Shown here in pieces: positions 9,515 to 16,808 of a stretch of 64,000 bases of DNA. The stretch comes from VXNE01 sp965200505. Lineage in GTDB: Bacteria > Pseudomonadota > Gammaproteobacteria > Pseudomonadales > Azotimanducaceae. Location: assembly GCA_965200505.1 (NCBI GenBank), contig OZ241343.1, positions 2,046,001 through 2,110,000 of the forward strand. Direction: 5' to 3'. The notes below the pieces were generated by a model, which was not told the origin of the DNA, ran no database searches, and saw nothing but the letters and a program-made list of their open reading frames with translations. The position numbers and the translations under genes are program-made. Numbering within the stretch: position 1 is the stretch's first letter; each line of letters opens with the position of its first letter.

Positions 9515-10885
9515 TCAGCGCTTGCGTTTGCCCGGCGGCGTCCAGCCGTGGATGTTGCGCTGCTTGGCGCGCCCCACCGCCAGTTCGGTTTCCGCCACCT
9601 TGGTCGTGATGGTGGAACCCGCGCCCACATAGGCGTCGTCGCCGATCTCCACCGGCGCCACCAACGTCGCGTTCGTGCCCACGAAGGCGCGGGCGCCGAT
9701 CACGGTCTGGTGCTTTTCCGCACCGTCGTAGTTGCAGGTGATGGCGCCGGCGCCGATGTTGCTGCCTTCGCCCACCACCGCATCGCCCAAGTAGGCGAGG
9801 TGGTTGGCCTTCACCCCAGTGCCGAGGTGCGCCGCCTTCGTTTCGACGAAGTTGCCGATGCGCACGTCGGCTTCGAGCTCCGTGCCGGGGCGCAGGCGCG
9901 CGAAGGGCCCCACCTTGGCGCCGGCGCCGATGCGGGCGCCGTCGATGACGGTGGCGGCTTCCACGATCACACCATCCTCCAAGGTCGCGTCGCGGATCAC
10001 GCAGTGCGGGCCGATGCGAACGCCGCGCCCCAGCTTCACGGTGCCCTCGATGACGACGTTCACGTCAATCACGCAGTCCTCGCCGGCGGTGAGCTCGCCG
10101 CGCACGTCGAAGCGGGCCGGGTCCATCAGCGTGACGCCCTCGCGCATCAGCGCCCGTGCGACACGCCCTTGGTGGCGCCGTTCTACGGCCGCCAGCTGGA
10201 CGCGATCGTTGACGCTTGCCGCTTCGTCCCACGGGGCCTGCACCCCAACCACCGGCACGCCTTGCGTTTTCGCCGCGGCGATGACGTCCGTCAAGTAGTA
10301 CTCGCTCTGCGCATTGTCGTTCGAGAGGCCCGCGACCAAGCGCTTCAGCAAGGCCGCGGGGGCGGCCAAGATGCCGGTGTTGACCTCAGCGATGGAACGT
10401 TCGGCGGGGCTTGCGTCGCGTTCTTCCACGATGGCCGCCACCGCGCCTTGCGCATCCCGCACGATGCGCCCCAGGCCAGTGGGATCAGGGGCCGTGGCCG
10501 TCAACAGCGCCACGCCGCCGGCACGTTCGCTGGCCTCAATGCAGGCGCTGAGGGTTGCCGCCTGCACCAAGGGGGCATCGACGTAGAGCGCGAGGGCGGT
10601 GGCGGCGTCCGCCACGCCCGGCAACGCTTGCGCCACCGCGTCGCCGGTGCCCAGCTGCTCGGCTTGGTGCGTGAAGCGTAAGTCCGCCGTGTCCGCATAG
10701 CGGGAACGAATCGCATCAGCGCCGGCGCCCACCACCACATGCAACCCCGCCGGCCGCAACTGCCGCGCCGTGTCGAGCACATGGTCCAACATCGGCCGCC
10801 CGCCGACCTCGTGCAACGCCTTGGGCAGCCGCGACCGCATGCGCACCCCTTCGCCAGCCGCCAAGACGATGACTTCAAGGGACAT
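9515..10885 (-). CDS. glmU: Bifunctional UDP-GlcNAc pyrophosphorylase / GlcN-1-P acetyltransferase GlmU
   Basis: Makes UDP-N-acetylglucosamine for peptidoglycan and LPS: the C-terminal half acetylates glucosamine-1-phosphate, the N-terminal half uridylates it. From ATG 10885 (MSLEVIVLAAGEG) the protein is 456 residues, the same length as the E. coli enzyme; the longer in-frame ATG upstream adds 15 unsupported residues. The N-terminal LAAGEGVRMRS nucleotide-binding signature and YVDAPL, and the C-terminal left-handed helix hexapeptides (GNFVETK, NHLAYLGDAVVGEGSNIGAG) ending in a basic tail, are intact. It heads the glmU-uvrD-TRAP receptor-rubredoxin operon and is divergent from the Fic-like gene across a 268-bp repeat-bearing region. 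Confidence 0.96.
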   Translation of the reverse strand: MSLEVIVLAAGEGVRMRSRLPKALHEVGGRPMLDHVLDTARQLRPAGLHVVVGAGADAIRSRYADTADLRFTHQAEQLGTGDAVAQALPGVADAATALALYVDAPLVQAATLSACIEASERAGGVALLTATAPDPTGLGRIVRDAQGAVAAIVEERDASPAERSIAEVNTGILAAPAALLKRLVAGLSNDNAQSEYYLTDVIAAAKTQGVPVVGVQAPWDEAASVNDRVQLAAVERRHQGRVARALMREGVTLMDPARFDVRGELTAGEDCVIDVNVVIEGTVKLGRGVRIGPHCVIRDATLEDGVIVEAATVIDGARIGAGAKVGPFARLRPGTELEADVRIGNFVETKAAHLGTGVKANHLAYLGDAVVGEGSNIGAGAITCNYDGAEKHQTVIGARAFVGTNATLVAPVEIGDDAYVGAGSTITTKVAETELAVGRAKQRNIHGWTPPGKRKR

Positions 10886-11005
10886 CACGCGATCCGATGT
10901 GGGCGTTGCTGCCGCGGCCTCATGGGGCAAGGATACGCCACGAGCGCCGCCAACGGACGAGCGGGGTGGCTGACGACCGTGCCGAGTGGGGCGCGATGGC
11001 GCGGG

Positions 11006-11143
11006 TTTGTGGCGCGATATCCACTTTATTTGGCGCGATAGCTGCTTATTTGGCGCGATAGGTCGTTTATTTGGCGCGATAGGCGGTTTTTGTGGCGCGA
11101 TTCCCCTTTATTTGGCACGATACCCCCTATCGCGCCAAATAAA
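11006..11143. repeat. Phased array of seven TTTATTTGGCGCGATA-type repeats, likely operator
   Basis: Six direct copies of tttatttggcgcgata (allowing substitutions) end at 11019, 11040, 11060, 11081, 11102 and 11122, giving periods of 21, 20, 21, 21 and 20 bp, i.e. about two helical turns each. A seventh copy at 11128-11143 is inverted. With the sixth (11107-11122) it forms a 16-bp stem with one A/C mismatch and a CCCCC loop, ending 10 nt before the ATG of the Fic-like gene. Copies at 11006-11019 and 11087-11102 have tttgtgg in place of ttatttgg. Further degenerate GGCGCGATG units lie just upstream (about 10989-10999). The helical phasing on one face and the position suggest multi-site binding by the winged-helix N-terminus of the adjacent protein (inference). 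Confidence 0.9.
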
Positions 11144-11153
11144 GACCGTTAGA

Positions 11154-12545
11154 ATGCCCAAGGAGATCGTCGCAACCGAGTACGAGCCCATCGTGGCGGC
11201 TGTCGCCCGCTTCGCCGAGGGCGGCTCGACCAACGACATCGGGGCCGCGCTTGGCGCCACCATCGGTCGCCGTACGCTGCAACGGCGCCTGGCCGAGTTG
11301 GTGGCGGCGGGGCGTTTGCTGCAGGCTGGCCGCGGGCCGAGCACACGCTACCGGGTTCCCGAAGCCCCACCCGCTCAACACACCCCCGATGCCGCTGGCG
11401 ACGCGAGCCAGCACCTGCCGCTTTCCGAGCCTGGCACCGAGGTGCGGCGCTTGGTTCGGGCACCCATCCACGAGCGTCCGCCAATGGGCTACAACCGCGC
11501 CTTTCTGGAGGCATACCAGCCCGGCGCCACTTGGTACCTCACCGACGAGATGCGCCGCCATCTGCGGAGCTTGGGCACCTCGTCGGATTGGGAGCATGTC
11601 GCCGGCACCTATGCCCGCAAGCTATACCAGCGGCTGCTCATCGATCTGGCGTGGAACTCCAGCCGTCTCGAGGGCAACACGTACTCGCTGTTGGAAACGG
11701 CGCGCCTGTTGGAGACTGGCGAAGCCGCCGCCGGCAAAGACGTCGCGGAAGCGCAGATGATCCTCAACCACAAGGCGGCGATTGATCTCGTGGTGGGCCA
11801 AGCCGAGCAGGTAGGGTTCAACCGCTACACGATCCTGAACCTGCATGCCTTGCTCGCCGAAAACCTGCTCCCCGATCCCCAAGCGGGGGGGCGTCTGCGT
11901 TCCATCGCCGTGGAAATCCACGGTTCGTCGTTCCACCCCGTGGAACTGCCACAGCTCATTGACGAGTGTTTCGGCATCGTGCTCAGCAAGGCCGAGGCGA
12001 TTCGGGACCCCCTCGAACAGGCGTTCTTCGCCTTGGTACACCTTCCCTATCTGCAACCGTTTCTGGATGTGAACAAGCGCGTCTCGCGCTTGGCGGCCAA
12101 CCTGCCACTCATCCGCGGCAACCTATGCCCGCTGTCGTTCTTGGACGTGCCGACCGAGGATTACATCGATGGGTTGCTCGGCGTCTATGAGCGCAACCGG
12201 GTGGAGCTCTTGCGAGACGTGTTCTGCTGGGCTTACGAACGATCCTGCGCCCGCTACTCCGTGCTGCGCCAAACCCTTGGCCAGCCGGACACGTTCCGGC
12301 AACGGCACCGCACCCTCATTGCCGCCACCATCCGACACGCCGTCCGTGCCCGGCTGGGCAAGCAGGCCGCCGCGGATCACATCCAACGGCAAGCCCAGGC
12401 ATTGCCGGCGCCAGAACAGCCGAGGTTCATCGAAATCGCCGAAACCGACTTGCTCAATCTGCATGAAGGCAACATCGCCACGGCGCAACTCTCGCCACAG
12501 GAGTTCCACGATTGGCGCGCGGGGTGGGTTGGGGGCGTTGAGTGA
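11154..12545 (+). CDS. Fic-family protein with N-terminal HTH and catalytic His replaced
   Basis: A 463-residue Fic/DOC-fold protein. ATG 11154 is used; upstream in-frame sequence is the repeat array, not coding. Residues 7-70 look like a winged helix (RRTLQRRLAELVAAGRLLQ, then RGPSTRYRV), so DNA binding is plausible. An inhibitory-helix motif S169-S-R-L-E173-G174 fits the S/T-xxx-E-G/N pattern of self-inhibited Fic proteins. The core loop reads Q301-P-F-L-D-V-N-K-R309-V-S-R312: Phe, Asp, Asn and both Arg of the canonical HPFxDGNGRxxR are present, but the catalytic His is Gln. Fic enzymes transfer AMP or related groups to target hydroxyls; without His this one may be inactive or altered, and perhaps mainly regulatory. 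No clear ribosome site is visible. Confidence 0.85.
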   Translation: MPKEIVATEYEPIVAAVARFAEGGSTNDIGAALGATIGRRTLQRRLAELVAAGRLLQAGRGPSTRYRVPEAPPAQHTPDAAGDASQHLPLSEPGTEVRRLVRAPIHERPPMGYNRAFLEAYQPGATWYLTDEMRRHLRSLGTSSDWEHVAGTYARKLYQRLLIDLAWNSSRLEGNTYSLLETARLLETGEAAAGKDVAEAQMILNHKAAIDLVVGQAEQVGFNRYTILNLHALLAENLLPDPQAGGRLRSIAVEIHGSSFHPVELPQLIDECFGIVLSKAEAIRDPLEQAFFALVHLPYLQPFLDVNKRVSRLAANLPLIRGNLCPLSFLDVPTEDYIDGLLGVYERNRVELLRDVFCWAYERSCARYSVLRQTLGQPDTFRQRHRTLIAATIRHAVRARLGKQAAADHIQRQAQALPAPEQPRFIEIAETDLLNLHEGNIATAQLSPQEFHDWRAGWVGGVE

Positions 12546-12557
12546 CGGCTAGGGAGG

Positions 12558-14510
12558 CTATGGCGGCGTGTGCCAGATGGGCGACGACCAAGCCCGTTCC
12601 TGAATGGTGGCCGCGATGTCCTCGCGTGGCGCCACGCCGGCGCGGATGGCATCCCAAGTGGACCAGCGGCAAGACGGATTCTCCAACGCCCGAACGTAGT
12701 AGAAGGCGGGTTGGGTGGCGTCGAAGTCTGGGTCCGTCCAGATGGCGTCGAGCTCGGCGGCGCCCTTGTCCGCGCTGATCGAGCAGGTGGCGAGGTCAAC
12801 CGTCGCGCCGTTGTCTGGGCAGCGGTGGCTCTGTTCGTCCACCGCCAAACCGTCGGCACAGGCCACGTCATAAACGCGCTCTTGTGGTTCGCCGCCGTCG
12901 AGCCAGCCCTTGACGATTTGCATCCGTTGCAGGGGCGTTGAGGATGGGTCCGCCAGCGCCCAAACGAAGAAGCTCGGCGCTTCGGTCGCTGCGCCGGCGT
13001 TCGGCAGGTCGCCACCCATCGGCACGCCCCGCTCGTAGGCTTGGGCGATGGCGGCCGCCCCGTCCGCGGTCAAGTCGAGTTCCGCCAAGTTCCCGCCGAA
13101 GAACCGGAGCCGGATGCGGGGGCCGGAGGTGGCGAATGTCTCGCGCCGGCGCATGGCGTCGAAGATGGCCTCCCGCGTGTTCGCTTCCGCCCACACGGCC
13201 GCCAGGCCGCTCGCGCCGTAGGTGGTGGCCGGGTTGAAGAGATAGCGGCGGCCCGTGCCGTCATCCACGGTCTCCACATCGTTTTCGGGCGCCGCCTCCA
13301 ATGGCACCGAGCCGCGCCGCCAGTCTTCGGTTTGGGTGAGGCCGGCCGCGTCCCAGTACGTCTCCTCCTCGAAGGCGCCTGCCGCCACATGGGTGTCGCT
13401 GGCGCCGATGAAGCCGAACTTGTAGGGGTTCGCGACGCCGCCGGCGGCGATGGTGAGGCCGCGCAGCAGCGCGTCCCGGGCATAGCTTCCCGGCGGCTCG
13501 CTCTCGATCTGCGTGGAAACGCGATATGGCATGATCTCGAAATCCGCCCATTCGTCGTTCGGTGAGAGCGCCGGATGCGTCTCCGAGGTGCCCTTGGTCT
13601 GCGTCATCTCCACGGTGGTCTCGTTGCGGGCGCGCTGCGCCGCGTAAGCGTCGTCGATGGCCGCGGTGCCGTCGAAGTTCTTGAACTCGAACATGCGCCC
13701 GCCGGAACCGTTGGTGTTGTGCGGAATCGCCATCGAGTCGATGCCGGCGGCGCGCCATTCGTCCATCTTGTCCCACAGGTCTTCGGGGTTGTAGGAATCG
13801 AGGCGCGAAAACGGCGCCTCCGGGCCGTCCGCGCCGCGGAACACGACGTTGCGGTGCAAGTTCTCGTACACGCCGCCGGCGCCGGCGGAGGTGTACTCAT
13901 AGGCGATGAACGCGGTGAAGTTGTGGGGATCGTTGTGACGGTTGGCGCTGGCGATGATCTCGCTCCATGCGGAGCGGACGATGTTCATGTCTAGGTGTTC
14001 GCGCAGCGCCGGGTCTGAATCCTTGATGAAGCGGACATAGGGTTGCAGGGCGCGGAAGACGCCGCGGCGATCCTCCGCCGTCTGCGCGTTGCGCACGGTT
14101 TCCGCGGCTGGGTGGTTGAACGCCGGCGAGTCCGCGTCCGTCATGGCGGGCAGCATCCCCAGGTAGTTGGCATGGTCGCTCACGCCGAGGAAGTCCAACG
14201 GCTGCTCGAGCCGCATCTCGAAGCCGGCCGGATGCGTGATGGGGTTCCCTTTGGCAAACTCGTACGCGGCGTCCGGGTCGGCCCGGGTGCCGAACACGAA
14301 GGCGTCGTAGGAATAGCGCGTGTGGACGTGCAGATCCCCGAAGAACGCCTGTTTGGCGGCCGGCTGTGGCGCTGCGGCGGGTGCCTCTGGGGTGGTGGCG
14401 ATGGGCGCCTCCGTCTCGTCTTCCGCCGGCGGCGCCTCGGGCTCGGCGCACCCGGCCAGCACTGCCGCCATCAAGCCGCTCAGAATCCATTGCGCAGAAG
14501 AGCGTGGCAT
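12558..14510 (-). CDS. DUF3604 domain lipoprotein
   Basis: A 650-residue paralogue of the protein at 1128-3044. ATG 14510 begins a short leader ending in a lipobox (VLAG then C21), followed by an acidic, Ala/Pro-rich linker to about residue 55, so it is probably a lipoprotein. The DUF3604 body starts with FFGDLHVHTRYSYDAF, giving the HxH pair, then LGVSDHANYLG; FIAYEYTS, MAIPHNTN and GASDTHVAAG are further conserved blocks with candidate metal ligands. Its end is 12 bp from the end of the Fic-like gene (tail to tail). The family is abundant in uncultured marine bacteria but has no established reaction. The two copies differ in anchoring: signal peptidase I-type in the first, lipobox here. Confidence 0.87.
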   Translation of the reverse strand: MPRSSAQWILSGLMAAVLAGCAEPEAPPAEDETEAPIATTPEAPAAAPQPAAKQAFFGDLHVHTRYSYDAFVFGTRADPDAAYEFAKGNPITHPAGFEMRLEQPLDFLGVSDHANYLGMLPAMTDADSPAFNHPAAETVRNAQTAEDRRGVFRALQPYVRFIKDSDPALREHLDMNIVRSAWSEIIASANRHNDPHNFTAFIAYEYTSAGAGGVYENLHRNVVFRGADGPEAPFSRLDSYNPEDLWDKMDEWRAAGIDSMAIPHNTNGSGGRMFEFKNFDGTAAIDDAYAAQRARNETTVEMTQTKGTSETHPALSPNDEWADFEIMPYRVSTQIESEPPGSYARDALLRGLTIAAGGVANPYKFGFIGASDTHVAAGAFEEETYWDAAGLTQTEDWRRGSVPLEAAPENDVETVDDGTGRRYLFNPATTYGASGLAAVWAEANTREAIFDAMRRRETFATSGPRIRLRFFGGNLAELDLTADGAAAIAQAYERGVPMGGDLPNAGAATEAPSFFVWALADPSSTPLQRMQIVKGWLDGGEPQERVYDVACADGLAVDEQSHRCPDNGATVDLATCSISADKGAAELDAIWTDPDFDATQPAFYYVRALENPSCRWSTWDAIRAGVAPREDIAATIQERAWSSPIWHTPP

Positions 14511-14678
14511 GGTTCGTTCCTCCTAAGGGACGGTGCTTGGGTTTCGAACGCACCTTAACAGGTGCAGCGCTTGTCCGTCGGGCACCGGCCGCGCCCGCGT
14601 CCGCATCCGTGGCAGGGGCGGCCGCCACCGTTCCCTGCCCCGGCGCGAATAGAATCAGCCAAAGCCAGCGAGCGGCCG

Positions 14679-15545
14679 ATGACCCAACGCGACAACCCCA
14701 CTTCCCACAGCTACTTCTCCCAGCGCCTGCGTCTGCACTACTTGGACTGGGGCAATGAAGACGCCGCGCACCTGCTGCTGATACACGGGATTCACGACCA
14801 CTGCCGCTCGTGGGACTGGCTGGCGCAACGCCTGCGGCGCCACTTCCATGTGGTGGCGCCGGATTTGCGCGGCCACGGCGACTCGGAGTGGACGTTGGGC
14901 AGCCCCTACACGCACTTGGAATACGTGCAGGACATCGCCCAACTGGTGCGCCAGCGCCGTCTCACGCCGGTGACGGTGATAGCGCACTCGCTCGGCGGCA
15001 CCATCGCATCCATCTACGCCGGGGCTTTCCCGCAAGCGGTGGATCGGCTCGTCATCATCGAGGGCGTGGGGGCTTATCCGCGCGGGCCGGATGCGCCGGA
15101 CGAACGCCTGCGCGATTGGATCGCCGGCAACCGATCCCTTTCCGGCCGTTCGCCGCGCCGCTACCCGGCTTTGGAAGATGCCTACCAGCGGATGCAGGAG
15201 ACCAACCCGCACCTATCGCCCGACCAAGCGCGCCACCTCACCGTTCACGGCAGCAATCAAAACGAGGACGGCACCTACAGTTGGAAGTTCGACAACTACA
15301 CGCGCACACGATGCCCTTACGACATCTCGGACGAGGACATGGTGGCGCTGTGGCAGCGCATCGACTGCCCGGTGCTGATCCTGAACTCGCGCCAAGGCTA
15401 TCCCCATCGCATCGGCCAAGGCGACACGCTACGCCACTTCCAACACGCCACCTTGCAGGAGATTGACGATGCCGGGCACTGGACGCATCACGACCAGCTA
15501 GACACCTGCATGGTGGCTATCGGGCGCTTCTTGGGCGTTGCATGA
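14679..15545 (+). CDS. Alpha/beta-hydrolase
   Basis: A 288-residue alpha/beta-hydrolase-fold enzyme from ATG 14679. The oxyanion region LLLIHGIHDH, the D-L-R-G-H-G-D-S block (residues 62-69), the nucleophile elbow A102-H-S104-L-G-G and a C-terminal DDAGHWTHHD carrying the catalytic His are all present; the acid is probably the Asp/Glu in the strand before VLILNSRQ or nearby. No signal peptide, so it is cytoplasmic. It sits alone between divergent DUF3604 and convergent selenoprotein genes, so the substrate cannot be inferred. Members of this general group include esterases, epoxide hydrolases and C-C hydrolases. Confidence 0.88.
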   Translation: MTQRDNPTSHSYFSQRLRLHYLDWGNEDAAHLLLIHGIHDHCRSWDWLAQRLRRHFHVVAPDLRGHGDSEWTLGSPYTHLEYVQDIAQLVRQRRLTPVTVIAHSLGGTIASIYAGAFPQAVDRLVIIEGVGAYPRGPDAPDERLRDWIAGNRSLSGRSPRRYPALEDAYQRMQETNPHLSPDQARHLTVHGSNQNEDGTYSWKFDNYTRTRCPYDISDEDMVALWQRIDCPVLILNSRQGYPHRIGQGDTLRHFQHATLQEIDDAGHWTHHDQLDTCMVAIGRFLGVA

Positions 15546-15579
15546 AGGCCGGGCGGCGGTATGGCGGCTGGGCGCGGCG

Positions 15580-16725
15580 CTATGAATCCAGCGGCAACAG
15601 GAACCGCCAGAGTGGCTCCTGAACCCCGGCTTCGCGCATGGCGTCTCGGGCCTTGCGGATGACCTCGCCGGCCTTCGTTTGGTCGCGGAACCAGCGCAGC
15701 CCGGCCCATGCGGCCGGGGTGTGGCCGGCGATTGCCAGCGCGGCGGTTTCATAGTAGCCGCGGATGTCCTGCGAAACACGCGCCGGCACGCCCGGAATGC
15801 CCGCTTCCTTCCAAGGCCGGCCTTCCGCCACGCGGATGAATGCCTCGATGGCGTTCGGGATGGCGTCCGCGTCCAGCAAGCGCACGGCGCCGGTGCGGTT
15901 GCCGTATTGGGCAACGGCGCGGTCGTAGGCGGGGCGGAGGCCCTTGGCTTCGTCCACGGCCGGGTGGGCGTCGGGATCCATGCGCGCGGGTAACGGACAG
16001 GCGAGCGGTTGCGCGTCGTCCTCGTCAATCACCACGTCGTAGTCTTCCAAGGCCGGCTCGTCGCGTTCGAGCAGGCTGAAAGCGCGATCGATCACACGCC
16101 GTTGGAAGGCCGCGTCGTTTGGCACGCCGAGTGGCCGGCCGAGCGGGAAATCGCAGAACAGGCCGCGTGGCGGCGCCGTGCCGTAAAGCTGTTCGCGGAT
16201 TGAGCCGATGGCCACGCTGGCGATGCCGGCCGCCTCGAAAACATGCGCGAGCGTACAGACCGTACGCGTACACAGGGGTCAGACCGGCGTGAGCAACACC
16301 ACGTCCACCCCTTGATCGGCGAGGTACTTGGCCCCCGCCGGGCCACCATCCATGCGAATCGCGGCCAGATCGAACTGATTGCCGGCGAACGCCAGGTGGA
16401 CATCGGAAACGCTGCCTATCGCGCCTTCGGCCGCCATCTCCTCCAAACGGTCGATGGGGAACACCACGTTCAAGTCCGCACTGACGCCGCTGGCGTCGAA
16501 GTTCGGGCTCCAATGGCCCACCACGATGTCGCGACGGTGGCGATGGAGCACCCGGTAGCCGGCGTCCGAAACGCCGAAATCGGCGTCGTCCTCGTGATGC
16601 AGCGACGCCGACGACACCAACGCCACCTTCGCCTCCGATAGCGGCTTGGGCTTCGTGAACGCCGGGGAATCAAACGTGGGGCACGGGATACGCGCGGCTC
16701 CCTCTTTGATGGAACGATCGCTCAT
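15580..16725 (-). CDS. GrdB/PrdB-type selenoprotein B family protein, in-frame UGA = Sec149
   Basis: One gene read through a UGA at 16281-16279, giving 381 residues. Residues 1-148 (start ATG 16725; KPLSEAKVALVSSASLHH near residue 26) and the continuation after the UGA (PLCTRTVCTLAHVFEAAGI...VAIGSIREQ) are adjacent parts of the glycine/sarcosine/betaine/D-proline reductase B-subunit family. At the UGA the family has Cys or selenocysteine in a redox motif; here it reads U149-x-x-C152. A hairpin with the features of a bacterial SECIS follows directly (16244-16274). The family reductively cleaves C-N bonds in classical anaerobic systems, but stand-alone relatives in aerobes are uncharacterised. 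No selA/B/C/D is in the window. A stop-creating error is the alternative, but the hairpin argues against it. Confidence 0.82.
16244..16274 (-). promoter_or_regulatory. Bacterial SECIS element
   Basis: On the coding (reverse) strand, 11 nt after the UGA, GCGTAC pairs perfectly with GTACGC around a five-base loop GGTCT. Below it, after a 2x2 internal loop (AC/TC), TGTGT pairs with GCGCA using two G-U wobbles. The loop carries the GGTCT seen in the well-studied E. coli fdhF SECIS apical loop, and the UGA-to-loop distance of 17 nt is within the known bacterial range. It lies within the coding sequence, as bacterial SECIS elements do. Confidence 0.82.
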
Positions 16726-16808
16726 GGGACGATTCTCAAGTGCATGGCAAGCGGGAAATGCTACCGCAAGGCACGGCGATGGGCCGGCGCGTTGCGATCC
16801 TGCCCGCC

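Noticed and set aside
11006..11143. CRISPR array
   Set aside because: Repeats are only about 16 bp with 4-6 bp spacers and one copy is inverted; no cas genes nearby. It fits an operator or iteron array.
10986..11153. N-terminal extension of the Fic-like protein through the repeat array
   Set aside because: The frame is open, but its peptide merely mirrors the DNA repeats and lacks a ribosome site. The ATG at 11154 starts the recognisable winged helix.
16279..16725. The two halves of the selenoprotein as separate genes (or a pseudogene broken by a stop)
   Set aside because: Protein family continuity across the UGA, the U-x-x-C motif and the SECIS hairpin all point to one recoded gene; a random stop would not bring the hairpin with it.
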